Position numbers and translations under genes: made by a program. The notes beneath the pieces were generated by a model. The model worked only from the letters and a program-made list of their open reading frames with translations. It did no database searches and had not been told where the DNA came from. A stretch of 64,000 bases of DNA from Hyperoodon ampullatus (lineage: Eukaryota; Chordata; Mammalia; Artiodactyla; Ziphiidae): contig OX457061.1 of assembly GCA_949752795.1 (NCBI GenBank), positions 10,683,492-10,747,491 of the forward strand. Reading direction: 5' to 3'. How positions within the stretch are numbered: the first letter of the stretch is position 1; every line of letters starts with the position of its first letter. Shown here piece by piece: positions 25,971 through 37,594 of this stretch.

Positions 25971-27185
25971 CTTTTAGGAGGTAGAGGTGGGATTTGAACC
26001 CAGGATCTACTGCATGCGGGCCCCAGTTCTCCCTTAGCCTCCCCTGGGTGGCAAGGAATCATCCAAAGCCAGGCCTCAGACCATGGGACGGCTCCTAGCA
26101 CATCAGGGCAAAAACCACAGCTCGGAAGCAGGCTAACTCCCAGGCAGGCTCAGAGCTCAGCTGAGTCCAAGGAAGTGGCTTTGGCCGGGGCCTCTAATGG
26201 GGTGGGGGACTCCCCAAGGGCCGGTCTGGGGCAGGACCTGGACTCCCCAGATGGCCTGGGAATTGGCAGGCATTCATGCCGACTGAGAGCTTTGCAGTAA
26301 TTACTATTTCCTGCCTCCAAGGGCTTCCAAGTTCTTACACTTAAATATTTTTAGCAGATGAGCCTTGCAACCTCCTTAAAAAATATTCTTAAACATAAAA
26401 TTCAGAAACACATATTCAGAGATGACTTCTCTTTATGTAATCTCCATGCTCTCTAGAAGTTAGTAACAAAGTCCAATGTTGATCGCCCAAGCCCCCTTTG
26501 AGAGAAAACTTAATGAAATGTGCCATCAGAACAGTTAAGAGCACAGGCTCCAGCATGAGACAGGCCTATCCCACCAGCTGTGTGTCCCCAGACAAGTCGC
26601 TTCACCTCTCTGAGCCTGGGGAGACATGCAGTACCTGGGTAGCAGGTGCTCTTACCACCAGGAGTGAAAGAGATGCCCAGTAACCCAGTGCGCCCAAGTA
26701 AACTGCATCTTGGGCTGGGCCATCTGCAAGCTGATGAGCCATATCCTGGTAACCAGACTGTTTTCATGGAAGGATGGGTGCCCTTGGCCCTATCTGGGCC
26801 TGGGCCTTAGCTGGGCCTCCCTTCCTTCCGCTTCTTCACACTGAGGCAATGCCCAGCTGGCAGTACTCCACCCAGGCTGCACAGGGGCGGGGTATGACAG
26901 CATCTGTCACCATGGCATGGAGCTGGCAAGCCTGAAGCACTGGTGGAGCCATTGCAGGTCCTGGGGCCAGGGTCCTCGGAGCCCAAGAGGCAGGAGATGG
27001 GAGGGGGTGGAGGCCGGCACGGGGCCCACGTCTCCTTCTCCCCAGCACCTACCTCATCTCAGTGATGGTAGCTCTTTCCACCCCTTGTGTCAGCCAGAAT
27101 CCAGGGGTTGTCCTCTCTGTCCCTTGGCTCTCACATCTAGGCATCCCCCAAGTCTCTCCACTCTATGGCTGGACTCTGCAATTGT
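25970..27185. other. Intergenic sequence
   Basis: Includes a diverged MIR at about 26525-26640 ('acaagtcgcttcacctctctgagcctgg'). Otherwise unique; no gene seen. Confidence 0.4.
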
Positions 27186-27189
27186 TCGC

Positions 27190-27562
27190 TCAGGTGGCCA
27201 TGACAGCTCGACAGCTCAAGCTGGGGAGCGTGAACAACAGAAATCTATTTTCTCACTGTCTGGAGGCTGGAAGTCTGAGATCAAGGTGTCACAGGGTTGA
27301 TTCCTTCTGAGGCTTCTCTCCTTGGCTTGTAGGTAGCTGCCTTCTCCCTATGTTGTTAAGTGGTCTCCCCTGTGTTCTTGTCTTGTCCTAATCTCTTCTT
27401 ATGGGGACAGCAGTGGATATTGGGTTAGGGCTCATTCTAATGACCTCATTTTACCTAATGACCTTTAAAGGCCCTAACCCCAAATACAGTCACCTTCTGA
27501 GGCACTGGGAATTAAGACTTCAACATCTGAATTTTGAGGGGACACAATTCAGCCCCAACAGA
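27190..27562. repeat. Old LINE-1-like 3' end
   Basis: Familiar phrases: 'aacaacagaaatctattttctcac', 'ggaggctggaagtctgagatcaagg', 'aatacagtcaccttctgaggcactggg', 'gaggggacacaattcag'. Subfamily and orientation are not certain. Confidence 0.6.
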
Positions 27563-27834
27563 CTGTCTTGAATCCTCCACCTTCCCTGTGCTCACAGCCC
27601 CTGCGAGGCCCAGCCACACCACTGTGCTCTGACTACTGTGTTGACTCTCTCTACTCACCCTCCAGCCCACCCTCCCGCTGCAGGCACCCTGATTTGATCA
27701 TGTCATTCTCCTGTTGAAAACTTGCCCTGGCCCCCACCAGCTTCCCCAATCTCAGCTCAGTCTTACCGCCCCCATGCCCAATACCCATCGCACCAAAACC
27801 AGGAGCTAGCAATTTACAAAGGCTACCCTGCCTA

Positions 27835-28055
27835 GGGAATGGTCTAAGCTCTTTAGGTGGTTTATCTGAGTTTATCCTCAACCCCAAGGGGTAGGTGCTA
27901 TCACTGTCTCTACTTAATAGATGAAGAAACTGAGGCATAGAAAGGGTAAAAAGCTTGCTCAAGATCATACAGGAAAGAGGTGGGTAAGGCAGGACTCAAA
28001 TGCAGGCAGTCTGGCTATACATCCATGCTCTTGACCACTGCATTCAATGAGCTAA
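27835..28055 (-). repeat. MIR SINE
   Basis: 'tctctacttaatagatgaagaaactgaggcatag', '...cttgctcaagatcatacagg', 'gcaggactcaaatgcaggcagtctggc'. Confidence 0.85.
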
Positions 28056-28059
28056 GCTG

Positions 28060-29060
28060 TCCCAGCCTCTGTACTTTGGCTCAGCTGTTCGTTCTGTCTG
28101 GACTGCCTTTCCACTCCTTCTCTGCCTTATAAACTTATACGTATTCTTCAAAACCCATCTCAAATGCCCCTTCCCTTGGATGATAGCCTCTGCTGTACAC
28201 TATGCCTTCCCACCATAGAGCACCAATCATAGTTTGAAGTGATCGTGGTGAATGTGTCTATCTCCCTGGGGACAGACACCAGATCTGATCCATCTCTATA
28301 TTCCCCACACTCGGGATGGACCAGGCACAGAAGCAGACACCAGTGAACAGATGAGTGAATGAACAAGTGAGTGAATGAATGCTTCATCACATACAAGTTA
28401 TTAATCTGGGCGTTTCTTTGAGAATAGATTCCAATTTTTTATTATAAGAGCCAGATGTTTCGAATCTCCCAAATTCCTGCTTTTGGAGGAAAAGAAAAGT
28501 AAAACACAAACACCTGTATAATTTTCTAATGGAAATTTACCTTTTTGCCTCACTTTTATTCCTGAGCCCAGCACAGCCTTTGGGCCTTTGTAACAAATTC
28601 ATACCTATCCCCTGGAGGATAGGAAGAGGTTATCAAGGAGGATGCTCCTGCTTCAAGGTCAGGGGAAGGAGGGAGGGAAAATAAAACAAGAGAAGAAGAA
28701 ATTCTTAGCACTCCATGGGTTCCTCCCACATCCGAATAGTTGAAAATGATGTTTTCTTTGTTAAAAAAATAAATAAATAGAAGTTTTGTTTTTGTAAAAA
28801 TGACCCAGCCCCTTGTAAGATTGAAAAAGATTTAAATGACCCAGAAAAGGACAGAGGGGAAAATAAAATTACTCCATATCACACCTCCCAGCTACTTACA
28901 CCAGTGTATTCATTTTGTATAGTCATCAAGCTACACCTAAGATGTCAGCACTCTGCTGTATGGGTTATGTTTTAATAAAATATCTCACCACTCAGAGAAA
29001 ACTCTTGATATCATCTTCCAGACCTCACATCTGCTTCTTGTAACATACTGATATATCTGT
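28060..29060. other. Intergenic sequence, mixed old repeats
   Basis: L2-like antisense text at about 28060-28330 ('cttatacgtattcttcaaaacccatctcaaatg') and a gaatgaat run at about 28350-28380. AT-rich sequence without a recognised family lies at 28430-28980. Confidence 0.4.
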
Positions 29061-29064
29061 CTAG

Positions 29065-29350
29065 CCAGTAACTGTTTGTTGAGTACCTACTCTGTGCCAG
29101 GCTCTGATTGGGTCCTGGGGATAAAGGGTGGAGCTGCCTCCGTGGGACAGATTTTAATCAAATATAATGACACACATAATTAATTAATTGCAACTATGGC
29201 CAGAGCTACAAAGCGGGTGCTGGTTCTTTGACCTAGCCAGTGAGGACAGGGAGGGCTTTTTGGAGGAGGTGCCCAGCTGATGTGAAGGAAGAGGAGGCGT
29301 AAACCTGGAGAGATTGAGAAAGGCATGCCAGGCAGAGGGCAAGGCCTGTG
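29065..29350 (+). repeat. L2 3'-end fragment
   Basis: 'gttgagtacctactctgtgccaggc...tcctggggataa' followed by 'ggaggaggtgcccagctgatg' and 'ggcatgccaggcagagggcaagg', the standard L2 order. Confidence 0.8.
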
Positions 29351-29394
29351 GGGAAGGAATCCCGATGTGGCCACCGTGGCTGACTGCCTGTTCC

Positions 29395-29840
29395 CCTTCC
29401 TCCATCACTGCAGAGACTGGGTTTTGTTCTGGTGTCTACCCCTCCGGTCACTAAGTTACTATTTTACTCAGGTAAATCCTGATGAGTCTAAGCTGATCAC
29501 GGTGGTCCTCAGTCCCTTGCCAGTAGTTGGGTACGGCCAGGCCATGTGGTCCAGCTCTGACTATGAGGAGGGAAGGAACTTCAGAAGAACTTCTGAGAAA
29601 GGACCAAGCCAATCCCTTTTCTGCCTCTGGACATTGATGGTGAAGGTGTGATCCGGAACTGCAGCAGCCATCTTGCACCCTTGAGGATGAGACAAGATGA
29701 GAGGGCAGCCAAGCAAAAAAGGCAAGAATCTGGGTCCTTACTGATGTCACTGAGCCTTTGAATAAACAATCCTGGACTGCCATGCCCAGGACTTCTTGTT
29801 ATGCAAGGAAAACAAGTCCCCATGTTGTTGAAGTGATTTT
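29395..29840 (+). repeat. Medium-reiteration repeat, possibly LTR-like
   Basis: Phrases 'gcagcagccatcttgcacccttgagg', 'gaatctgggtccttactgatgtcactgagcc' and 'actgccatgcccaggacttcttgttatgc' recall a dispersed mammalian repeat I cannot assign securely. No coding remnant is visible. Confidence 0.35.
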
Positions 29841-30309
29841 GAGTTGGGTTTTCAGGGGTGTCGATCTAGTTGGAAGTGAAGGGGGAAGGGTTTATCCCAC
29901 AGTGATTACATAACGAGATGAGCACATTGTTTTTACCTGGACTGTGGGCTTCCTAGGATGGGAGTGGGGGCTGGTGGAGTTGATGGGGGGGGACTAGAGC
30001 TTTATCCTTCGGTGCCACTAAAGCCTGTTAAAGGGAGTAGCCTCTAACTCAAGAGGCTATTGGAACTTGAACTCAGAGTAATGTAAAGAGAAGCAGGAGA
30101 AGCAGGTACACATCTGTGTATTCGGAAGCCACGTGTCAGCCCCAGCTGTCCCCAAGTTGTCCAGGCACCCTTCAACATTCAACTAATTTCAGCTCCTCTT
30201 TCCACGCACTGAGGGAAATGCCCCCTCCAATAGTCCTCTGGATCCCTGGGGGAATAGGTCCTCTATTGTGTCACTGGCTTCCTAATCATTGCTTTGGATT
30301 TGTCAATTT

Positions 30310-30640
30310 CTCCCTGTCAAAATCTGTTTTACTGAAGCATTATTCACATACTATAACATTCATCCTTTTAAAGCATACAATTCGCTGGCTTTTAGTATAT
30401 TCACAAGGTTGTGGGACCATCATCACTATCTTATTCCAGAACATTTTTTTGTCACCCTATAAAGAAATCCCATACCCATTAGCTGTCACTCCCCTGTCCC
30501 CCTCTCTTTAGGCCCTGGCAAACACTGATCTTTCTGTCTCTATGGATTTGCCTATTCTGACATTTCATATAAATGGAATCGTACAATATGTGGCCTTTTG
30601 TGACTGGCCTTCCTCTCACGCCAAGCATCCCATCAGATAA
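30310..30640 (-). repeat. LINE-1 3'-end fragment
   Basis: Antisense L1M wording: 'ttaaagcatacaattcgctggc', 'attcacaaggttgtgggaccatcatcactatc', 'atataaatggaatcgtacaatatgtggcc'. Confidence 0.75.
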
Positions 30641-30872
30641 TTTTCTAAACGAGTGCAAAAGCTACTGTAATCACCTCTTGTTACAAATGGCACTTACCCC
30701 CCTTGCTATATGTACATAAAACTTCACAGAAGTAAAACCATACTATACATGTGGGTTTTAAATTTTTTTTATTTCAATCCAGTATCAAGGACATCTTTCT
30801 TTGTCAGTACAAATCTGCATAACCCTTTTTATTGTCTGCAGAATAAATTACATGGTTAAAAAATTATGTCTG

Positions 30873-31081
30873 GGGCTTCCCTGGTGGCGCAGTGGTTTAG
30901 AGTCCGCCTGCCGATGCAGGGGACGCAGGTTCGTGCCCCAGTCCGGGAAGATCCCACGTGCCGCGGAGCGGCTGGGCCCGTGAGCCATGGCCGCTGAGCC
31001 TGCGCGTCCGGAGCCTGTGCTCCGCAACAGGAGAGGCCACAGCAGTGAGAGGCCCGCCTAACGCAAAAAAAAAAAAAAAAA
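30873..31081 (+). mobile_element. Short deletion-type cetacean SINE, young
   Basis: Starts gggcttccctggtggcgcag, lacks the middle repeat block of the longer CHR-2 copies and ends in a pure A run of about 23-29. A perfect 16-bp duplication, aaaaaattatgtctgg, lies at about 30858-30873 and 31082-31097. The intact duplication and long uninterrupted A tail suggest it is the most recent insertion in the window. Confidence 0.95.
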
Positions 31082-31276
31082 AAAAAATTATGTCTGGCTC
31101 AAGCTCAGTGCTCAGGCCCAGGAGGAAGGCAGGCTAGTCCCCTCCAAATGGGTCTTTACCACACTTCCAGCTTTTCGCTGAGTGTAAACAATGAGATGAC
31201 AGCTTTGCGTGTACATTTCTTTAAAGTCCTAGACATGGGACTGTGGGCTAAATGGTATGCATGTTTACTTTTTAAA

Positions 31277-31386
31277 AATATTCTGCCAAACTGTTCTCTG
31301 GAAAGGTCAGATCAGATAGGCTGGCCACTACAATGAAGCACTGTGGCCTCTGGACTCCAGCTACTTGGATTTTAATCCCTACTCTA
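31277..31386 (+). other. Source locus of the templated insertion at 34136-34229
   Basis: 31277-31350 is the exact reverse complement of 34156-34229 (74 of 74). 31371-31386 (tttaatccctactcta) recurs directly at 34136-34151. Here the text runs continuously into a MIR copy, which identifies this as the original and the other as the derivative. Confidence 0.85.
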
Positions 31387-31510
31387 TGCTCATTATTGGT
31401 AGGACTTTAACTTGTCTGTGCCTCAGTTTCCTTATCTGTATAACGGGGATAATGAAAGTACCAATCTCATCAGTTTGTTGTGAGAATTAAATTAGTGTAA
31501 TACATGTAAA
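31335..31510 (+). repeat. MIR SINE
   Basis: Runs from 'agcactgtggcctctggactcc' through 'cctcagtttccttatctgtataacggggataatg' to 'aatacatgtaaagc'. Confidence 0.85.
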
Positions 31511-31745
31511 GCAATGGTTCTCAACTGGGGTGACTTTGCCCGCCCCCCAAGGGGATATTTGGCAATGTCTGGAGAGATTTCTGATTGTCACGACTGGGCT
31601 GGGGCACTACTAACATCTGGGGGGTAGAGGTCAGGGGTGCTGCTGAGCATCCTACAATGCACAGGGCAGTGCTCCCCACCCCAACAAAGAATGTTCCAGT
31701 CCCAAATGTCAACAGTGCTGAGGCTGAAAAATCCCAGTGTAAAGG
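31511..31745 (+). mobile_element. MER5A-like hAT-Charlie element
   Basis: Begins caatggttctcaactgggg, then 'gatatttggcaatgtctggagag', 'ggtgctgctgagcatcctacaatgcacagg'. Non-autonomous DNA transposon without coding capacity. Confidence 0.9.
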
Positions 31746-32044
31746 GCCTGGTCCAGAATAAGTTCTCATTAATGTTGGCTATCATTATGCTTCCACTAGC
31801 AGAGCATGAGAATGTTCGTTTCCCATACTCTGGCCAAATGTTTTAAGTCCAACACAGGAGCATTTCCTTAGACCCTTATGGGCCTGACTTCCTGGGATTG
31901 GCCTCTGTTCCGGCTGTGGGTTTCCAGGGGACTGGCTGGCGGCTGGGTCCAGCTAAGGAATCTTTTGACCTTGTGAGCAAGAGCTTCAGAGTTCTTGGAA
32001 TTAGCTGACTCTGTATGTGTTTGTCTTTGCATTTGTAGAGGCTG

Positions 32045-32245
32045 GGACATGTGGTGGATAAAGTGTGGATTTTGAAGTCAGGTCTGGATTCAGATCCCAA
32101 CTTGACTGCTTCCTAGGTATATGAACAAATGACTCTCTAAACCCCAGGTTTCCCCATCTGTAAAATGGGATTATTGGGAGGATTAAATAAGATAATGGAG
32201 CACCATGCCTGGTTCTTAGTCAGTGCTCAATCAATAGCAGGTGCA
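32045..32245 (+). repeat. MIR SINE
   Basis: 'gattcagatcccaacttgactgcttcc', 'ccatctgtaaaatgggattattggg', 'tagtcagtgctcaatcaatagc'. Confidence 0.85.
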
Positions 32246-32509
32246 GTTTATTCAGTGATCACCCCATCCAGGCCCTTTGCTAAGACTTTTCATAATTATT
32301 CAACTTAATGGTAACTACTGCCATAGTCATCGTTATAATCACAGTAAGGTCAAGACCCTGTGTCTATCTATCCAGGTACAAGGGGAAGTCACTTGTTGAG
32401 CTTCCAGCCAACATTCCACAAATATCTGCTGAGCATTGCTACGCTCCAGACCAGGTGCTGGGCTCTGGCAGATACAAGGTTCTCCTAATTCTCTCCCATC
32501 CATATTAAA

Positions 32510-32760
32510 GAAATAACACAAACAAGATGTCAGGAAAAAGACCAGACATATTAGCTTTCACTATACATGTAAATGGGTTAATTTCCTTTAATAAAACAAA
32601 AACAACAAGAAGACAAGCTGAAAAAAGTGGGGGAAAAGAAAATTTAGTTACATGTTATTTATAAGAGAACTAAAACAAGCTATGGAAAGAAGTAAAAATC
32701 TCTAATAAAGTAGCTCTGTATTTATAAATTATTGAATTATGTTTCAAATGAATAACAAAC
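32510..32760 (+). repeat. LINE-1 internal fragment
   Basis: A-rich text such as 'tatacatgtaaatgggttaatttcctttaat' resembles sense-strand L1 ORF2. Short and disrupted. Confidence 0.5.
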
Positions 32761-32805
32761 CCCACTGAAGTGAAAAAAAGGACTAATTTAAGTAACTATT
32801 TTTTG

Positions 32806-32876
32806 GTCATCCTTGTGCAGGAGCCATACTAATCTTCTCTGTATTGTTCCAATTTTAGTATCTGTACTGCAAGCAC
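32806..32876 (-). pseudogene. U6 snRNA retropseudogene, 3'-truncated
   Basis: Read on the minus strand it runs GTGCTTGCAGTACAGATACT, then AAAATTGGAACAATACAGAG, then AAGATTAGTATGGCTCCTGC, then ACAAGGATGAC. This is U6 snRNA from its 5' end to about position 75, with several substitutions including the AGCATGG box read as AGTATGG. The last ~30 nt of U6 are absent and replaced by a short A run. The insert is bounded by aagtaact at 32790-32797 and 32880-32887, a likely target-site duplication. The lost 3' stem and substitutions make it non-functional. Confidence 0.85.
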
Positions 32877-33511
32877 CCCAAGTAACTTTTGAACACAGAA
32901 CTTTGATATATACCCTCAGTCTAAAGATAAAAAGAATTGCAAACAAATACTGAACTCTACCTAATGGGCTTGTTTTTCATAGTAACTGATTCTGAAACTA
33001 GTCTCTGTGCATCGGCAGACTGAGTAAAAGGTGAAATATATTGAGGATGTTGAGAGGCAGGTTTCTCACTGTTGTAGAAGGGACGTACAAATAGGAAATG
33101 GGGAAGGCCAGGAAGAACACTGTGGTATCGGATGGGAACCGGAGGCATCAGTATGAACTCTTGGATTCATATTTATACGTGTATGTGTTTCCTAGTTCTA
33201 TCCACTGAGAGGACCTAGAAGCAATGATACCTGCGAACAGTGAGCCCAGCTGTGCCCAGCTCCTTGCTTCTAAATACCAATACCATCCTCCCCCGGGGAA
33301 ACCAGAGCTGCTAGAAGAAATGGCTGGTTCCTGGGCAAGGCCAGAGAAAATATAGGATGAGCCTAGAGCATCCTTTTGTGTCAGAAAATAAGGAAGTGCT
33401 CAACGAATAAGAGAGACACATCAAAAGGACATAGCAGCCACCTTGAATGAGCTCTCACTGGCCAAATCTGGAACAATTTGGTTATCAAGTAAATAATAAT
33501 AGTAATGAATT

Positions 33512-33748
33512 TTAAAATTTATTTATTTTTGGGTGTGTTGGGTCTTTGTGGCTGCACGCAGGCTTTCTCTTGTGGAGCACGGGCTCTCGGCCTGCGGGCT
33601 TCAGTAGTTGTGGCACACGGGCTCAGTAGTTGTGGCACATGGGCTTAGTTGCTCCACGGCATGTGGGATCTTCCCAGACAAGGGATCGAACCCATGTCCT
33701 CGGCATTGACAGGCGGATTCTTAACCACTGGGCCCCCAGGGAAGTCCC
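33512..33748 (-). mobile_element. CHR-type SINE inserted in the L1
   Basis: Antisense copy ending 'ccactgggcccccagggaagtcc'. A perfect 17-bp duplication, aataatagtaatgaatt, lies at 33495-33511 and 33749-33765. Confidence 0.95.
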
Positions 33749-34135
33749 AATAATAGTAATGAATTATAACCCATTGAATAAGATAAGAATTCATGTGCCC
33801 ATCATCCACTGTATGTATGTATACTGTAAGCTCTTCTTTCAGTAGAACACTGACTCATAATAATAGAAAATTTTAAGTCACAATTTTGCAATCATCAGAG
33901 AAATCATTAATGTAGATAAAAATCAAGATGCTAAAATTAGAGGGTGAAAACTTGATGAGAAATAAAATATTTATATAGCATCAAAGTACTCCCGTGCAAA
34001 TTACTTATTAATTATAAAGAGAAAATAGGGATTGTATAGTAGATAAAACTGGTGCACACCACCTTAACCAAGTGATCAAAGTAACCATCACCAGTAGTAA
34101 TAGGGCAAATTGACATCAAGTGCTTCTTAATATGA

Positions 34136-34229
34136 TTTAATCCCTACTCTACATGGAGGCCACAGTGCTTCATTGTAGTGGCCAGCCTATCTGATCTGAC
34201 CTTTCCAGAGAACAGTTTGGCAGAATATT
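34136..34229. other. Templated insertion: direct 16 bp + inverted 74 bp
   Basis: Within otherwise continuous old L1 sequence, 34136-34151 copies 31371-31386 in direct orientation, catg follows, and 34156-34229 is a perfect reverse complement of 31277-31350. It has no poly(A) tail and no target duplication, unlike the SINE insertions around it. Confidence 0.8.
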
Positions 34230-34809
34230 AAAATCAGAAAGACATAGTATCATTTCAGTGGTATCTCTGCCCCAAATGCATAGCCTGAATCTAATCATGA
34301 GGGAAATCTCTGAAAAATGAAAATCGAGGAATATTTTACAAAATTAATGACCTGTACTCTTCAAAAATGGCAATGTCATGGAAGACAAAGGAAGGCTGGG
34401 GAACTGTTCTAGAGTTAAGGGAGACTGAAATGTGATGTGTTATTCTGGATTGGATCCTGAACTGGAAAGAAAACTGCTCTAAGCTTCACCAAATTTGTAT
34501 AAGACCTGTAGATTAGATATAATTTTATGTCATCTCTAAATTTCCTGATTTTGCTAATTGTACTGTGGTTATCTTAGGCAATGTACACTGAGGTATATAG
34601 GGGAAAAGGGGCATCCTATTTGCAACTTACCCTCAAGTGTTCAGAAAAAAGCTGTACATAGAATGATAAAGCAAATGTCACAAAATGTGAATAATTGGCG
34701 AATCAAGGGGAAGACTATTTAGGAGTTATTTGTGCTACTCTTCTAATTTTTCTATAACTTTGTCATTATTTCAAAGCAAAAAGTTAAACAGAAAAAAAGA
34801 AAGAAAAAA

Positions 34810-35680
34810 ACCTGTTTGGATTCTTTTCTTTAAAGAAGCTATTTTCCCTCAAGGAACTCACTCATATGCTTGCCTCTTCAGCAAGTCTAGACCGTTCCTT
34901 AGCATTTTAGTCGACATCCCAATATTTTAGAAACAAATGGAGATTTGTTTATGAGTTCCTCATTCCTCAGGCGTGTGGCGCTGGTTATGCTCCCTGATCA
35001 TCAACCCTTCCTGTCTGGCTCATGGACAATGTCCACTGAACACTTTTGCATTGCGCCATCTCTGAATCCCCAAGGCTCATCCCGTACCTGGCCAGAGCAG
35101 GAGCATAGGGTAGGAGTTTGTGAAATTGAAAGACTGAAATATCTGATTGTCTTCAGGGGAATAGTAAGAGTTGGAACTGAGAGGGCATGAGGAGGAACGC
35201 CACTGGCCTTCTGTGGGGCAAGGGCCCTCATACATGCCTGGACCCTGGACTAGAAAGCTTTGGACCCAGCGGTGCCTGGAAGCCTCTACTCTGTGTCTGG
35301 CTGCCAAGGAGATTTGTCTTGGAATGGGCAGTCAGGAGACAGAGCAGTGTAAATTCCCCTCTGCAGGGGCGACTCAGAACTAATCCCATCAGTGTGGTTA
35401 AGGGTGAGCAGGTGACAGCTTTGCTAAACTGCACTTCAGGGTCCATTGGAAGTTTACCAGCTCCTTCTGGTTTGTTAAACTCACTGGTAGTAAATGAAGT
35501 GAACCCTCTGGCTACCGCTCTGATCTTGACCTGATCTTGTGAGTCTGGGCACAAGGTTTTGGGTTTGACTTTCCAAGCTGCCTCGGATCCTCACATCTTG
35601 GTTCTTGAAGGCCCTCAGATCGATGGGGCTTGAGGTTGGGATATTTGGAAGTGAGTGGCCATGGATGAGTCTGAGAAGGT
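34810..35680. other. Intergenic sequence, no gene recognised
   Basis: Apparently unique sequence with short open frames only. Confidence 0.4.
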
Positions 35681-35890
35681 GAATGGAGGCCTTAAAAGCC
35701 ACCCCTGGGATCCTCAGAGCAAGGGGAGGAGCCATGGGACAGTGACAGGTAATGGAGTGAAATGGTCGGATTTTCATTTTAGAAAATTCACTCTAGAAGC
35801 TAAAGTTGAAGATCAGAGGGTGGGAAGGGACAACAAGCAGAAAGATCAATGTAGAGGCTGTTACACGAATCCAGGCAAAAACTAGAATGA
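35680..35890 (+). repeat. L2 3'-end fragment
   Basis: 'gagccatgggacagtgacag...atggtcggattttcattttagaaaattcactctag' follows the L2 order. Confidence 0.65.
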
Positions 35891-35899
35891 GAAGTATTA

Positions 35900-36270
35900 G
35901 TTAGACCTTGTTCTATAACAGAAACGGCAAACGTAGCATATATCTCACCACCCAAACTTCTTGTTCTCATGGCAAACATTGCTAATCCCTCACTGTCCTC
36001 CCTTGTCCTGGGCCTGCGTGGGCAGCTCCCATAGACGACCACTACCGATCAATCCAAGTAGGCTCACTGAATGAAAGACATTTGCCCTCTCCACTCTCTG
36101 TTAGAGAAGGCAAGGAAGAGCATCAGTTTGAGGATATGCTCACGTTTGCCGACAACTCACTTTGGGTCTGGCCCGACCTTAGGCCCTGGGGGTCAGACCG
36201 AGGGTGATACCCCAATTCAGTCTTTGAGGTCCCTCATGGTGCATTGTGCCTTGCCCTGCTGTACACCCTC
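35900..36270. other. Intergenic sequence, nothing recognised
   Basis: No repeat family or coding signal seen. Confidence 0.35.
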
Positions 36271-36274
36271 TGTG

Positions 36275-36480
36275 CTCCCACTCAGTGCTTTTGCACATCC
36301 ATTAGCTCATTTCAACCTCACAACATCCCTGGAAGATCAAGGTTGTCATCCCCATTTTACAGAGGAGGAAACTGAGACCAGAGACTTCAGGTAGCGTGTC
36401 CAAGTTCCACAGGTGGTAGGTGGCAGAACTGGGATTCAAACCAAGGGCTGTCTGGCTCCCAAAGCCCTGGCTCCTTCCAC
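36275..36480 (-). repeat. MIR SINE
   Basis: 'ttagctcatttcaacctcacaac', 'ccattttacagaggaggaaactgag', 'ggcagaactgggattcaaacc'. Confidence 0.85.
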
Positions 36481-36484
36481 AAGA

Positions 36485-37265
36485 AGCTTGTTCCAGCTGC
36501 AGCAGCTGTTCGAATCTGTCAGGGCCTCATGCAGAAAGCAGGACAGGTTGGGGTGGGACATCTTGGTAACCATGGCTTTCCCTGTCAATAAAATCCCTGG
36601 CTTAAAAGGACCTGGGAAACCTGACTTTGGAATCACCCTATCTAATCCGCTCTGTGTTGAGCCATGGAGAAGGGAGGCCCTGGCCCCTGGGTGGGGGCAG
36701 GGGGATCACTGAGGGGGATGCTGCACAGATGGTGAGGGGGGAGCCCTCTTGCAGTGGAAGAAAATAAAGTCTCTGTCCTTGGGCCCCAGAGCCAAGCGGC
36801 CAGGGCCAGGGCAGGGCCAGCCAACCTTTGGCATGTGAAATGCCACCCTGAGCTCATGGCAGATACTTCTGCCATAGCAGGGGGGTAATAATTCATCCCT
36901 CCTGGCAGGCATGCATCCTGAAAGCCCTGTCTGTTCCTGCCTCATGGGGTCCCTGTTGGAATGTAGGGGGTCAAGGGGCTGGCCCCAGCTGTGGGCAGAG
37001 CTTAGACTGGACCCAGTGGGTGGGGTAGCGTCTGGGCACTGCCTGGGGGCAGAGGGAGCCTTTGTGCTCTGTGCCTTAGGAATCCCACCCCCACCCGCAG
37101 TCGCCCTGTTGGGGAGAAATGGCTGACATGCCAGGCTAAGGCCTGCTCTCTCTCCTTCTTCTTCTGGGGCAGCCGGGAGGAGAGTGCTTCCCTAGGTGCA
37201 GCCTGGCATCTGACAGATCTACCCCATCACGCCTGGGGTGCTCCTTCTGAGCAGTGGGAGGGTGA
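36485..37265. other. Intergenic GC-rich sequence
   Basis: Unique-looking; no gene or repeat recognised. Confidence 0.35.
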
Positions 37266-37270
37266 AGGGC

Positions 37271-37437
37271 AGGGGCCCTCAAACCTGAATGCGTGGCACG
37301 ATCTCCTGGGCAGCTTTAAAAACAGACCAAATCCCAGTCCTCGCCCCCAGAGGCCATGTTCTGTTGTTCTGCAGTGGCACCTGGGCATGGGCAGTGATTC
37401 TGAAGGGATCTGGGTTTGAGAACCACCAGTGTGGTGT
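37271..37437. mobile_element. MER20-like hAT element
   Basis: Ends with 'gggtttgagaaccaccagtg' and contains 'gatctcctgggcagctttaaaaacagacc' and 'cagtgattctgaagg', as in MER20. Confidence 0.75.
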
Positions 37438-37594
37438 TTTGAGAGGGTGTGACCTTGAACTGTGTGACCTGGAACACGTGACATAGCAGTTGGTGCCCCA
37501 GTTTCCCCATTTGTGAAATGTGGACAGCAACAGTACCTATTTTGTGGGGTCAATGGGAGGATTCAATGGGACGATGCTGTAAAGACTCGGCACT

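Larger units (their letters stand above)
33330..34800 (+). repeat. Old LINE-1 3' portion, interrupted
   Basis: Sense-strand L1M text runs from 'agagacacatcaaaaggacatag' through 'cctgtactcttcaaaaatggcaatgtcatgg' to the 3' end 'ctataactttgtcattatttcaaagc'. It is split by a SINE (33512-33748) and by the templated insertion (34136-34229). Confidence 0.75.
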
